A stretch of DNA of 64,000 bases from positions 2,286,956-2,350,955 of the forward strand of contig NW_019091385.1 of assembly GCF_001949145.1 (NCBI RefSeq), given 5' to 3'. Origin of the DNA: Acanthaster planci (lineage: Eukaryota; Echinodermata; Asteroidea; Valvatida; Acanthasteridae). How positions within the stretch are numbered: the stretch's first letter is position 1; the number at the start of each line of letters is the position of its first letter. A program made the translations under genes and the position numbers. This document shows, piece after piece, positions 1-12,200 of the stretch. Below the pieces are notes generated by a model. That model searched no databases and was not told where the DNA came from. It saw only the letters and a list, made by a program, of their open reading frames with translations.

Positions 1-99
1 TTTAAATTATGCACGAGGTAACGGCAGACGTCTGGATTTAAGACCAAGCGAAAATCAACGATAAAGTTAAATAGCGCCCTCTGCTGATCAAGGACTAAA

Positions 100-234
100 A
101 CAGGGAAATAGAGTGCTCTGTTTTGATTGGTCAGTTTCTAATCGTCATCAGGTCAATGTCCAAATTTAAACACCCATGCATTGTGCGGGAACTTGACAAA
201 CGTGGGTGAATAATCTGCACAAAATCCCTTCAAA
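100..234 (+). promoter_or_regulatory. HMMR proximal promoter / 5'UTR candidate
   Basis: This is the short stretch just upstream of the HMMR start codon. It contains an inverted CCAAT box (ATTGG at 126-130) and a TTTAAA motif near 163-168. Cell-cycle genes, including vertebrate HMMR, often combine CCAAT boxes with CHR-type elements. Whether the TTTAAA here acts as a CHR is inference only, and no TATA box or transcription start can be fixed from the sequence. Confidence 0.3.
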
Positions 235-3200
235 ATGTCGTTTCCGAAGGCCAAGACAAAGCGATTCAATGAGATTGATTGTAAGTGTACGTTTGGCATT
301 TGTTTGATGTGAATTGTATTATTATCTGGGATAGAATTGTTGAGGAATGAGTTGAGTTATCCAAAATGCTTACCATGCCTACATACACTGCAGTCGTGCA
401 TGGTCGGCCAAGAACAATGTCAACTGTGTGTATGCTCCGTTGCAGAACTTTTTAGGCCACAGTAATCTGTTGTGTCTGTGTGATTATGGTAATGTGCTTT
501 CACAGGTTTGTTGTGTTTATCAGGTTTATTTATTTTCGTGCTTTTTGTCTGGACCTAGCCCCACTAGTGTGGCACAGATCGCTCCTGATTTATCCTTAGC
601 CACACATCCATCTACGCAATTTCGTGTCGGCGTATTGAACATTCCGGCGCACCCACTTATCATTGTGGGCGCAATTTCTTTTGCACATGAACATGATTCT
701 TGACCTTTCCGCTTTCTAAAAAACATTTATTGAATGATTTCACTCACGTTATTCAGGTATTTTCCAGACTTTTTGCCTTTATCCATTCAATGTAACGGGC
801 TCGCTCTCTCAGTCGCCATCTTTAAAATAAGGTCGTTGAGCATTACGTCACTTGACCCCTCATCGTCTCGACGGCTTTTCCATGTCACGATAACTAAACT
901 ACTGCCAAAGTTTTGGAAGAGCCCATTGGTACATGTAGCATGGAGAAAGTGTTTTATTTCTCCATGCATGTAGTATCTTATCGCTCAGTCCGTGTATTAT
1001 GTCTTGACATGGAATAGCCATCGAGACGATGAGGGATCAAGTGATGTAATTGCGTAGACGAATGTGTGGCTAAGGATAAATCGGGAGTGATCCGTGCCAC
1101 ACTTGTGGGGCTAGTCTGGACCGTACTTATTGAGGCATCTCATTCAATGGACTGGAAATGTTGTAACTTGAACATGCATGGGGTCCGGACAACTTGACCG
1201 TTTGCCAACTTGACTTTGGACAACTCGACCATCCGTGCGTAAAAGGGAGAGACAAATCGATTGTTGAGAAAAGTCGTCTGTTGGGACAAGTCTAGCCCCA
1301 CTAGCATGACTAGTGTAGCACAGACGCTCACTCCCACTCCATCCTTAGCCACACATCGGTATACGCTATTTCGTGTCGGCGTACTGAAATTTTCGGGCAC
1401 CCACTTATCATCGTGGGTACAATTTCTTTTGCACACAGAGATGATCCTTAGCCTCTCCGATTTCTTAGTGCCATTTATTGAATGATTTCACTCCCGTTGT
1501 TCTGGTAGTTTCCAGTCTTTTTGCCTTTATCCATTCAATCTAACGGGCTCGCTCTCACAGTCGCCATCTTTAAAATAAGGTCGTTGAACATTACGTCACT
1601 TGACCCCTCATCGTCTAGACGGCTGTTCCATGTCAAGACATCTAAACTGCTGCCAAAGTTTTGGAAGAGCCCATTGGCACATGTAGTATCTTATTGCTCA
1701 GTCTGTATATTAGATATGTCTTGACATGGAACAGCCGTCGAGATGATGCCAGCAATTGTACCAGACAAAACATCCATTTGCACTTGCTTAAGCATAGGTT
1801 AGCTATTATTATAGGGTCTTAAGGGAAAGAGGATAGCTATTAAGGGGAAGATTTACTTAAGCAAGCGCAAATGGTTATTTTATCTGGTATGATTGCTGGC
1901 CAGCTTTCAAAATGCTGTAGCGTGCAGAACCATCAAAAAGGTGGAGTGTAGTAAGGCCTACGAAGTAGTGCCTTTCTGTTCAGGAAGTAGGCCTACATGT
2001 AGGCCTAGGTTACAGGAAATAGGCCAATTATTTTTTTTCACTTGATATAGTTTTCTTAAAATGGGAGCAAAATGTTTCCCAAAAGTACATGACCGTGACT
2101 AGGCCTACATATTTGCCTTAGATTTGGACCCTTCAGTAAGGGGCCACATGTTTCCACTTTGCCCCTAACCACATCGCCCTGTCCCAACATGGGGTGAGAA
2201 TGGGGAGAAGTGGTTTGGGGCGAAGTGGAACGGGGAAGTAACTGACACCCAAGGGATGTGCGTCTGTGTATTAATGCACTACCAAAACTGCACCACCCTA
2301 ACTTCCAATTTTGCTCACAGAAATGGATGCGCTTTGTGCAGTTGAAGCACATACATTTAGCTGTAGGGCATCCTGTGAGACTCACTTGCCCTGTTTGGTC
2401 AGCCACATAGCATAATTCCACAACCATGACTCATCAGATTAAACGGCAGTTTGTGTGATCTACAGTCTTTGTGACAAGGACATGTATGCATTCATTTTAA
2501 TGCAAGGGAAATATAAGAACCCAATGAAAAACCAACATACATGTACATGTGTGTACACATGTATGCGTACATATGTGTACACTTGTGGAGGGATATTTCC
2601 TTTGTTCCCGTGTACTCAAAGATTAGTTTGTAAAGTACAGTTTTTTAATCACTCCCATTTAAACCAGAATCATTCTCCTGGATTGAATTTAGCCAAATAT
2701 CCCTCATACGAAATACATGTACACATGCACTTCCATTTGTGATGGATAAGCACACCATGGAAATTCTTACATTCTGAGTAAATTCCACATACATGTACAT
2801 GTATCTATTTTGTGAGAGGCTGGGGGGGGGGCTTGTTTTGGTACTTCGCAAGCAACCAAAACACGCAACAAAAGTGCATGTACATGTGTGTAAGGGGGAA
2901 TGACCCGATTGACATGTCTGCGGTGACTCGTATGTGAACATGTTTTAGCAGTACCACTGTGGGTTCAGTGTACTTAGACACATGACATTGTAGTACAGAA
3001 GAACTGCAAATGGACCTTTGATCTAGTCAATAATTAAATAATTTCAGTGCATTTTGCAGTGAAGTGGCCACGTCATTGAGTAAATACCAAGAGAAGAACT
3101 TGCATTTTGGCTGTTCAGATGTACTTATTTTTCATGTCTACGGGTTTCAGATTTTATTACACTTGTGAGAAATTCACATCTCTGAAAATCATGATTTTGT

Positions 3201-6200
3201 GCATTTCTAAAAGAAAGATTCCCCCATTTTAATGAACTACATGTATGGTATAAAATTCAATTCAATGTCTTTCAGTTGTATATATTCTGTTACTTTTATT
3301 TCTTTGAATTTTTATTTTATTTTATTTTTACTCTTTTGTAGCTTGCGCCCCTCCTGTCGGCTCTTACAATGTTAAAAATCTTGACAAATCTGCTGGACCT
3401 TCCAGCTTTGACAAATCCAGTCGCTTCAAAGAACCCAAAGGTAATTAAACAAATAAAAAATAAAAGAACTATTTTGCAGAGTGTTGGCATCACTGCTATG
3501 GTAAAAAATGTTATGCTGAAAAACTTGTTTGGATTTTAATCAGTTTTGAATTGAATAAAGCAGCGATAGAGATTTAAAGTGGCTCTTGTTCACACATTAT
3601 AATCAATTTGAAGTTTGCAAAAAGTTTCACAAGCCATTATTGGAAAAATGGAATGATACGAACAGCTCGTCATTTATCCCCAAATTCAACATTTTATTCC
3701 AAATCCTCATCTCCTAGTGATGAGCAGCAATTTCAGTTCAAAAGGTGAAGGCATACTGTTTCACTGTATGTATAATAATTCGCATCACTGATCGGGAAGT
3801 AAATCCGACCTAACTTGTAGGCTTGAGGCTTTCTGACTGTTCATGTATTGCTACATAGTAGACTTTGATTTCAGATTAAATACCATGGTAGAATTGACCC
3901 CTCTGCGTCGCTACACACGATGAACTCTATCTGTTTGAGTCTGCAATCTTGTCTAATTTCCCCAGCTCCTCCGCCCGGATCTTTAGTGCAAGCTCGCTCC
4001 ACCAGCTCCAACTCATTGCCAGAGTCCGGCAGGACCACCCCATCAAAAACCTTGAATTCCACTGTGGATGTGAGTTTTTGTTGTGATATGTAGTTTAACT
4101 ACCTGGTATGATACCCAAGGGCACAAATATCTATGGCTGGCTTGTGGAAATTTAAACTCAGATACAGTCGAACCTCGTTAATAAGAGCACTGTTAATACA
4201 AGATTCTGCTTAAAGACAAGGAAATTTTTAGGGCCCAATCCTTGTGTTTCATTGTTGTCATTCCAGATAATACAGGTTCCTGTTATAACAAGGTAATTTG
4301 CCAAGTCCGAAGGACCTCTTATTAACGAGGTTCAAATGTATATATATTTTCATTGTTCATGTCATTTCAGGCCTCCTTCAACAAGTCCATTGTTAACTTC
4401 ACACCATGCAAGCACGACAAGGAAATACAAGAACTGAAGCAAGAGGTAGGTAGCTGGGGGAAAAACATTCACTGAGGCAAACCATTGAGTAGTCTGGTAA
4501 CCAGACTTAAAGGGCACAGAGGCATGGTGAAGACAAAACCTAGCCACCGTGCCAAGTTTTGAGTTTACCCAGCTTTGCCTCACTTGCAACCCAAGGCCCA
4601 CTGAAGTGTTAACCGTGTTGTGGTTTATCTGAACAGCTTCGGCAGCAGAAGCAGGAGTGGAGCGACGTGAGCCGGGAGCTGAGCCAGACGCAGGAGAAGC
4701 TGACCAAGGCCGAGAGCAAGCTGCAGGCCACGGTCAGGGAGAAGACTGCCCTCGCTGGCCAGCTAGCGGCCAGAGACCGGGAGGTTGCTGACCTCCAGAA
4801 GGCTCGGGATGTCCTGCAAACCAAGGTACTCACAAGGAATTGAGATGAAAATTCAAACACAGGTGCAAAAGTCTGTTTTTAATATTGAAAGTGATAATAT
4901 CAATTTTGTGTGTCTTGTAAAGTGCATGGTGTAATTTTCAAGTGGAGTCCCTCGTTTTTCTCATGCTAGTTTATCTTTCCTGAAAGTAGTTATTTATTTT
5001 TAAATACATGTACATATCCTGATTGCTATCTTTGTAGCACCAAAGGACACTTCTGGCAATTTACCTTGCTTCAGGACTACCTAAATCTCCTCACTGAATA
5101 TGGAGTCATGTTTTAACTTCAACATCAAGGCTTCAAAATGGGCACTTCTGTGAAAATGATTTGGTTTGTAGTCTGAACGTTTCAGCTAACTTACATTGTT
5201 TTTTCACACATTGCATGGTTATTGAACAGGTTAGTGCTTTGGAGGGGAACAACACAAAGAATGAAAAACTAGTGGAGGAGTTATCTTCGGTCACCTCCAA
5301 ACTCAACTCTAAACAACAGGTAAGGAAGAATCACACTTTGCATAGCTGCAGTATTAGATGTCGGCAAACTGTCATTTACACTTTGGGCAGTTAATCAAAT
5401 GCTTGACTCTCCTCAAAAGGCGGTTTATTTTGCTCTCTGTTTCTACTAGGAGTTTGAAACTTTCAAGTCCACCATGGAACTGAAAGTTCAGACGTTGCAG
5501 GCCGATCTGGAGGAATCTCAATCCAAGATGGCCGCTCTCCAACAGACAAAAGACGCACTAGGTATTTGCTGACTGCGAAATTTCTAACCATATGCAGATT
5601 GTGCAAATGAGCCCATTAATGCTTTCTAACATTAATCATTGTACAACATAGAATTGCGTACAGGCTGACAAGATAATATCTTTGGTGACATAGTGAAACT
5701 GGGCAAGCAAAGGGTTGATGATAAAAGTCTTGTACGGATGTTTTTTCAGAATCATGAAGCAGTGATTTCAATTCATTTGTTAAAGAATTATCTTTAATGA
5801 TTATCCTAAGATGTGAATCAGCCAAACAGTGCCAGCAAGCATGGTGATACTGTGGTTGAGATGTTTTCCCTAGCTGTACAGGAGTCATGGGTTCGAATCC
5901 TGTACAAAAGAATTAGTGATTTTTCCCCCACCCTCGCAGAGTTGAACAAAAAGGAGCTTCAAGGCCACCGTGAAGACTTGGAGAGCGAGATCAGCAAGCT
6001 GCACTGTGAGTGTATTTGATCCTACATTTAGCATAGTTTGTCCATCACATAAAACTGCAAAACCTTAGTGGAATTGCTGCTGGAATTCAAAGATGATCCA
6101 TTTCTTTAACCGTTCCAAGCATTTGATGTATATGTACTATGCCACTGAAATTTAAACCAGCCTTAACCCCTTCGCGCCGGGACGTGGGTAGAAACACCGT

Positions 6201-9200
6201 AAAAATTGAGATCCTCAGTCCGCTTTTCAGCTATTATTCTCGGCCCATGCTCGAGTGAACACGGTGAAAGAAGGCAGACCCTGGCTCTTGTATATATGGT
6301 GATTGGCCTTTGTGTGTTGCCCAGAAATGAAAAGACCAAATTTGCATCATAATCACCAGCTTCACAATAGTCCCCACTTTGAAAAGAGGCAACAGGAATG
6401 TGGAAGCTTGAGTAGAGCCGCATGCCACCAAACAATGAGCCTTTTCACTGTGTAATTCAAAGTGTGCAGAGCATGCAGGGCCACAAACCGAGACTTTGCG
6501 GTTTGGCAGGTGACCTTCGTGGCCAAGCGAGGCTGGAATTCTTGGAGTCAGCTTTCGGAAAGAAATTCCCGTCGTCAAGGGGTTAAAGTCTGGAGATTTT
6601 TCCTTTTACATGAGAGGTACTGCAGAAGTTAAATATTGTCTGCAATGGATGTCAAAGTCTGTCTGAATTTTCCTTCATAACTATGATTGATGTAAAAACA
6701 TGTTTTCCAGCCTTGACAGATCAGTTGAGACTAGACAACGTGGACATGCACAGTCAACTGGAAAAAGAACAAGAGAGAAATGAGGTGAGTGTAGTTGTTG
6801 TTGCTGTGTTGTTTAGTTCTGTTTTATTTCTCTGTATTTAATACTTGGGAAAATGCCGCTCTCAGTGTTTATAATGAGAAAGTTTCAGTGCGTTAAAATG
6901 AGAGATATTATCTTATGGGAATTGATATCTTATGCCCGTTGCTTTCATGTCTGTTTACAATTATTTTGTCGACAGTTTCTACACAAGGAAATAGAGAGGA
7001 CTTTGGATAACAGCAAAAGACGAGCTCAGGAGAGGGAAGATGAGTTACAGGAACATCTCAAGGTAAGCTAGCAACATCTTCACCTAAGTTCACTCCATAG
7101 CCTTTGTGACCAGTGGTCTAGTAACTGGCCTGCTTACACGTTCAGTGATATCTATTTGGCGTGATAAATTTTACAAATCCTGGGGACTGCTAGGGTTGTT
7201 ATTGGCAGATATTTCTCTCGGGAAAAAAACAATCTCTTTTTTCTTCAATTTGCAGCAATCTTTAAAGAAGCAGGAGGAGTTACAAGCAGCCTTGGAGTCG
7301 GCTGAGGAGCGTCTCGCTGCCCTACAGGTGGCTTATGAAGCTGAGACGAGACAGAGGTGAGGAGGAAGATGGCCTCCTTCCACTTGTGTCTTAAAACTGT
7401 TTAGCTAAGATGGTTTTGCTAAGTTAGATCATAGCGATTATGTCCTGTGTAAGAACCAGACTTGGAACTCTTCGGTACATTATATATGTTTATATGGCCA
7501 ACTGAAATAAGCAGAAGGTAAGTTGAAAGCAAATTAACTTTGGCCTTGTGATTAAAAATTGGTCAAATTGTTCTCATACTTGTCTCTCCAAGGACCAAGG
7601 CTAGAGTTGCTTCAACCTCCATTATATTTGCCCATTGATTTATGTATGTATGTGTGAAATGTCTGGATTTGTTTTGGATCCAGGGAGTGTCCATTTACCT
7701 TGTCATAATAATCAATGCTGACCACTGAGAAACTCTTTCAGTCCATACCCAAAGAAACAGTAGAATGTTCAAATGTTCAGGTGTTCGCCTTCCCCACGTC
7801 CTGCGCTGTCCTTTCCGAGTTACGATTTTTGCAGTCAAGGTGAGTAAAGAGAGCCCCTCAAATCTTCCAAGTTGTACTGACGAGTTGTTTGGTCCCAGTC
7901 AAAAGAGTCCTGTTCCACTAAGTGACTAACAGCCTGTGTGGTTATTTTGGATAGGCCAGGAATGTACATGCGCCCTTTCATTGTAACATCGTCAACTTCT
8001 GTTCACGTCCTGCGGAACACTGAAGTTGTCCAGTCTTTCTATGTAATTGCAATTAATGCTCTTCTGCCTGTTTCTTTTATCTGAATTTTGAAAAGTTGAA
8101 GTTCAAATTGTGTCAGTGTGTCAGTACAGTGCTCAACATAACACTTGATGCTTTTGTCTGACTTGCCCCAAATTGTCATGAATGTACTCAGCACACCATA
8201 CTTTCTTGTTAGTCCATTCATGATGCCAACAGTCTTTGTAGCTATGAAAATAATGATCGAGTTATGTTGATGTGGGCTCAACCAATCACTGGCGGGGGTT
8301 GTTACAGTAATGAGGATCCACCGTTGTGGAGGTGCAAAGCAGAACATATAGCCTAACAAATGTATGTGGATAGCCCAAAAATCTGCTGGGAACCAGTCGC
8401 ATGAAGAATGTAAACACGCATTTCTTGTCTTGCCAAGCATGTATTTTGTGATTACCAACTCCATGGACTAAACCTGTGGCTTTGCCTCTAACCCTTTATG
8501 TAAAAATATTAGAAAGGGTATGCATGGTATCAACCCTCAACTCCACACTGTAATAACAAACTTTCTGTCTCTATAAATACATGGTTAGGTTTCAAAACAG
8601 CCAGATTAATGTTTTGCCACATTACTGGGGAATAGGCAAGAACATTGTACACACTGGAAACCACAAGAAGTCTGCTTAGTGTAATTGTTTCTACATATCT
8701 TCACCAACCAGTAAAATCTCTCATTTTTAGAGGGACATTTGAAAATTAAAAACTGATTTGCTCTCTCGTAGATCTACATCCAGAGCCTCATCAGGTGGTC
8801 AGAGTTCCAAAGCTGCTTCTGGGTTTTCAAACCAGACTCGGTCAAAATCATCCATTGGATTTTTTGACGAGCCAGTGTCGTCACAATCATCTGCAGATTT
8901 TTTCCACACCACTCCAAAGTCTAAGACATCCTCGCTGGATTGGAGCAAGACCCAGGACAGCCCATTTGCCCGAACAGGTGCCTTCGGAAAACCTGGCAGG
9001 AAATTTTTCAAATTTGGTCGGTCTAAGTCGGAGAGGAAAAACCACGAAGGCACTGATGGCCGATGGGACCATGAGTGATTTTTCTGTTTGTTGAGAACGT
9101 GGAGATGCAGCTGTTGTGTGCCTGTCTGACAGCTGTGTGGTTTTGCATCATACAGAGCACCATTTTGAAACTCTGAATGGCCGTTTATGCGGTCTTCTGA

Positions 9201-12200
9201 TGGACGAAGCATCTTTTCAGTTTTGCACATGAAAAATTGTGTCTCATATCGGTTATCATGAAACAGAGTGAACTTTGATTAAATCTTCTTCATGTACAAG
9301 ACATGAAAATTGCCAAGGTGCTTTAATTTATATTTGGTCGTGCCATCCAAACTTTCTGTGCAACCTAATTGTACTTAACGATGTACAGGTACAAACATGT
9401 GTAAACTGTATGCAAAATACCTAATACATTGTACCTGATAGTGTAGTAATAATGATAAGTGAGTGTGATAGTGCTGAAATATTGCCTGGTTGTTCTGTAG
9501 TATAAACGCTTGAAAAATGTCTGGCCAGTTATAGAAGTGTGCCTTCAAGGGTTAACACAGTTGCTCTTTATTTGGTGCGTATCGTGCTTGATGAATATTG
9601 CTAAATTCTTTCCACCACAGTGAGTGCAAAACTTCTTGAAATGAGTCATCGACTCTTAAACAAAGATTTTTTTCATTACAAGTTAAATGTACTGTCTCAA
9701 AAGATTGTAACAGGAAAATATTACCAATAATTTGGACATTCCGGAAGTGCAAGTTTTTTTGGGGGTAATTAATTTCCAACCAGGTTGTTAATATGTGTAT
9801 TTTCTGGTATTGTGCATATTGTTGAGTTGTAATTCATAGGCATGCAACTCTTCCTTGGATCAGCTAATTTCCTCGTTTTTCACTTGGCACTTGTGCCACT
9901 GAAAATTGAAAAATGCTGTACAAAGTCTTGAAAAGACTGGAATTTCCTCGTTTTGTCAAAGTCCAAATTGCATGCTTGGGTTCAGAGGCAGCTTTGATTC
10001 AGAAACAATTGTTATAAGTTTTTGTAAAAGTTTCAAACAGTACTAGCTAATTTTTAAAGAAAATAAATGGAATTTGAGCATGTCAGGTGTTTTTTACAAA
10101 GGAACTTCATGTTTGTTTATTGTAGCCATGTATATTGCCAGTAAAACTGCGTTCATGTTATTGCAGAGTTTTGTGTCTTTTCCTCCCCTTTTTAAGGGGG
10201 GGGGGCACTTTGTGAAACTTCTAAGTTTGTGAAGTATATTTTTAAATATGAAAAGGCATTTATTTGTTTCTTGTTTGATCTTTTGAAATGTTCAGTTGGA
10301 TCTTTTGAACTGCTATAACATCTAGTAAATTGTTTGTTACTTGTAATTTACAACCTTGAAGGTGGAATGTAGGATTTTTATCAAGTTTGATGCAATCAAA
10401 AGGAAATCATGTTCCATAAAAAGGTGCTTGAAATATTTTTGAAACAGAATAAACTTGGACTTGTCTTGCTTCTTTAGGTAAGTGTGTGTCTAGGCCATTC
10501 GAGATGACCAAAAGTCTGTCAGGTTGGTCAGTATTTTTGACATCAAACTGTGCTCTATCAACAGACCCATCAAGCTGCTGGGTGCGTAGGCACTTAGCAC
10601 ATGCTTTTCTCCAATGCCCTTCTACATGTCCAAGCTGCGCGTATCATGTGTGCGCACATGTCAGACTTAACTCACAGCTGTGATTGGTCAGAACACAATT
10701 GGTACGGCTTAATGGATCAGTCTATTGTACTTTGTTTGGATAGGGTATGAATTTCCTCCAAATGTATGTGTACATTAAAGCTTGTGTGGAACCTCCAACT
10801 GTACATTAAGTTTCAAAATAGCATGCAAAATTCCAGAGCATGTGATGCTGTGTATACACATGGATATTATGCAGAGACTTTCAATCGAAGCTAGAACAAG
10901 AAGGAGGGTTTTCACCACCAAGTTGTCTCGTAATGGTATCCCTGGCCTCAAAAGTGGACAAATTTATTTCAAAACTGGACAGTGAAGTATCATACTTGTT
11001 ATTTTTCCCTGCCCCTGTCAGAGCTGATTTGGAGCCCCAGTTGTCCACAGCATGGAATACCATCGGCAGACTGCAGAACCGGAAAAGGGAGCTACAGGGA
11101 GAGCTCAACCAGGTCAGGTCAGAGGTCAAAGTTCAACAGGATATTGCCCGGGAGGAGCGACAGAAGAGGGTAGATGCCGAAGCTAAGGCAGAGGGACTAA
11201 ATGAGGAGCTGAAGAGGTGGGTTGGCAGTGAGCTCTGTGGCAATGTATGTCTGGTGCTGGAGGTTTTTCCAAAGTTCTCTCAATTATCAGGTTAATACTT
11301 GCACGGGTGATTTGATTTTGCATCTTTTCACTGCCTCCAACCACAGGGAATTTGGACAGAGTGTTGCGGAGGTAAACCAGCTCCAGGCAGAGCTGTCTGC
11401 TGCTCAGAAGCAAGTGGCTGACATTGAGACAAAGCTCAGACGACTAGAGGAGGAACACCTGGAGAAGTTGGCTGAGGATAAGGAGTCTGCCCAGGCTGCC
11501 AGGGAGGAGATCGACCAACTTCAAGAATACCTTGCCACTGCTAGGCAACAAACGACAGAGATTGAGAACAGATTCCAAGAGCTACAGGAAAACCACACGA
11601 GGAAGATTGCTGCCCTGGAGGAATCCAATCAGGCCTTGGAACAAGAGCTGTCCAAAGTTAAACTGGAGATTTCAGATGCTAAGCAACAACTCCAACAACA
11701 AGAGGTGGTACATATCAAGGAAATGACTGTGGCAGAAGAATCCCATCAAAAGGTCCAGGTGGAAGTCAGTAGACTCCAGAAGGACCTGGCTGTTGCTAAG
11801 CAACAGACAGCAGATGTGGAAAGGCTTCTCCAGCAAGGAGATGAGGAGCACTCAAAGACACTGGCAGCTTTGGAGGAGTCTACTCAGGCCATCAAGCAGG
11901 AGTTCAGCCGACGACTGGTGGACACCCAGACCCGGCTATCCATGAAGAGTGCTGAGGCAGAGAAACTGCGTGGGGAGCTTGAGGACATAAATAAACAGCT
12001 GGAGGAGGAGACTGAAACGAGAAAGGCCAAGGAATTGAAAATCACTTCTTTGGAGAAGTAAGCTGATGTGCCTCTCCCCCATTAATTGACCTTTGGTGAC
12101 ACTAAGTTAATTTTCAAGTACTCTGAACATATTTGGTTTGTGTTCACTTTGGTTTGTCCAGAATGTTTGCAGAAATGAGGTTAAGTTTGTGGTTGATGCC

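Larger units (their letters stand above)
281..3341 (+). other. HMMR intron 1 (3.06 kb), transposon-rich
   Basis: The first intron begins with GTAAGT right after the phase-1 exon and ends with CTCTTTTGTAG. Its first half is filled by two related fold-back repeats and a small MITE (listed separately). The second half has ACATGTACATGT-type palindromes around 2540-2590, 2785-2800 and 2876-2888. Several unlinked ORFs of 60-120 codons here show no recognisable protein features. Confidence 0.8.

Noticed and set aside
5850-5906. Functional tRNA gene
   Set aside because: B-box is good but no complete cloverleaf with a paired acceptor stem could be drawn.
6234-6578. Minus-strand ORFs of 90-114 codons
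   Set aside because: They lie wholly within the TTAA-bounded MITE and have no recognisable motif.
8795-9230. Other-frame and antisense ORFs (99 and 143 codons) over the alternative HMMR exon
   Set aside because: They are shadows of the spliced-in frame; only the frame at 8772-9078 agrees with the upstream splice phase.
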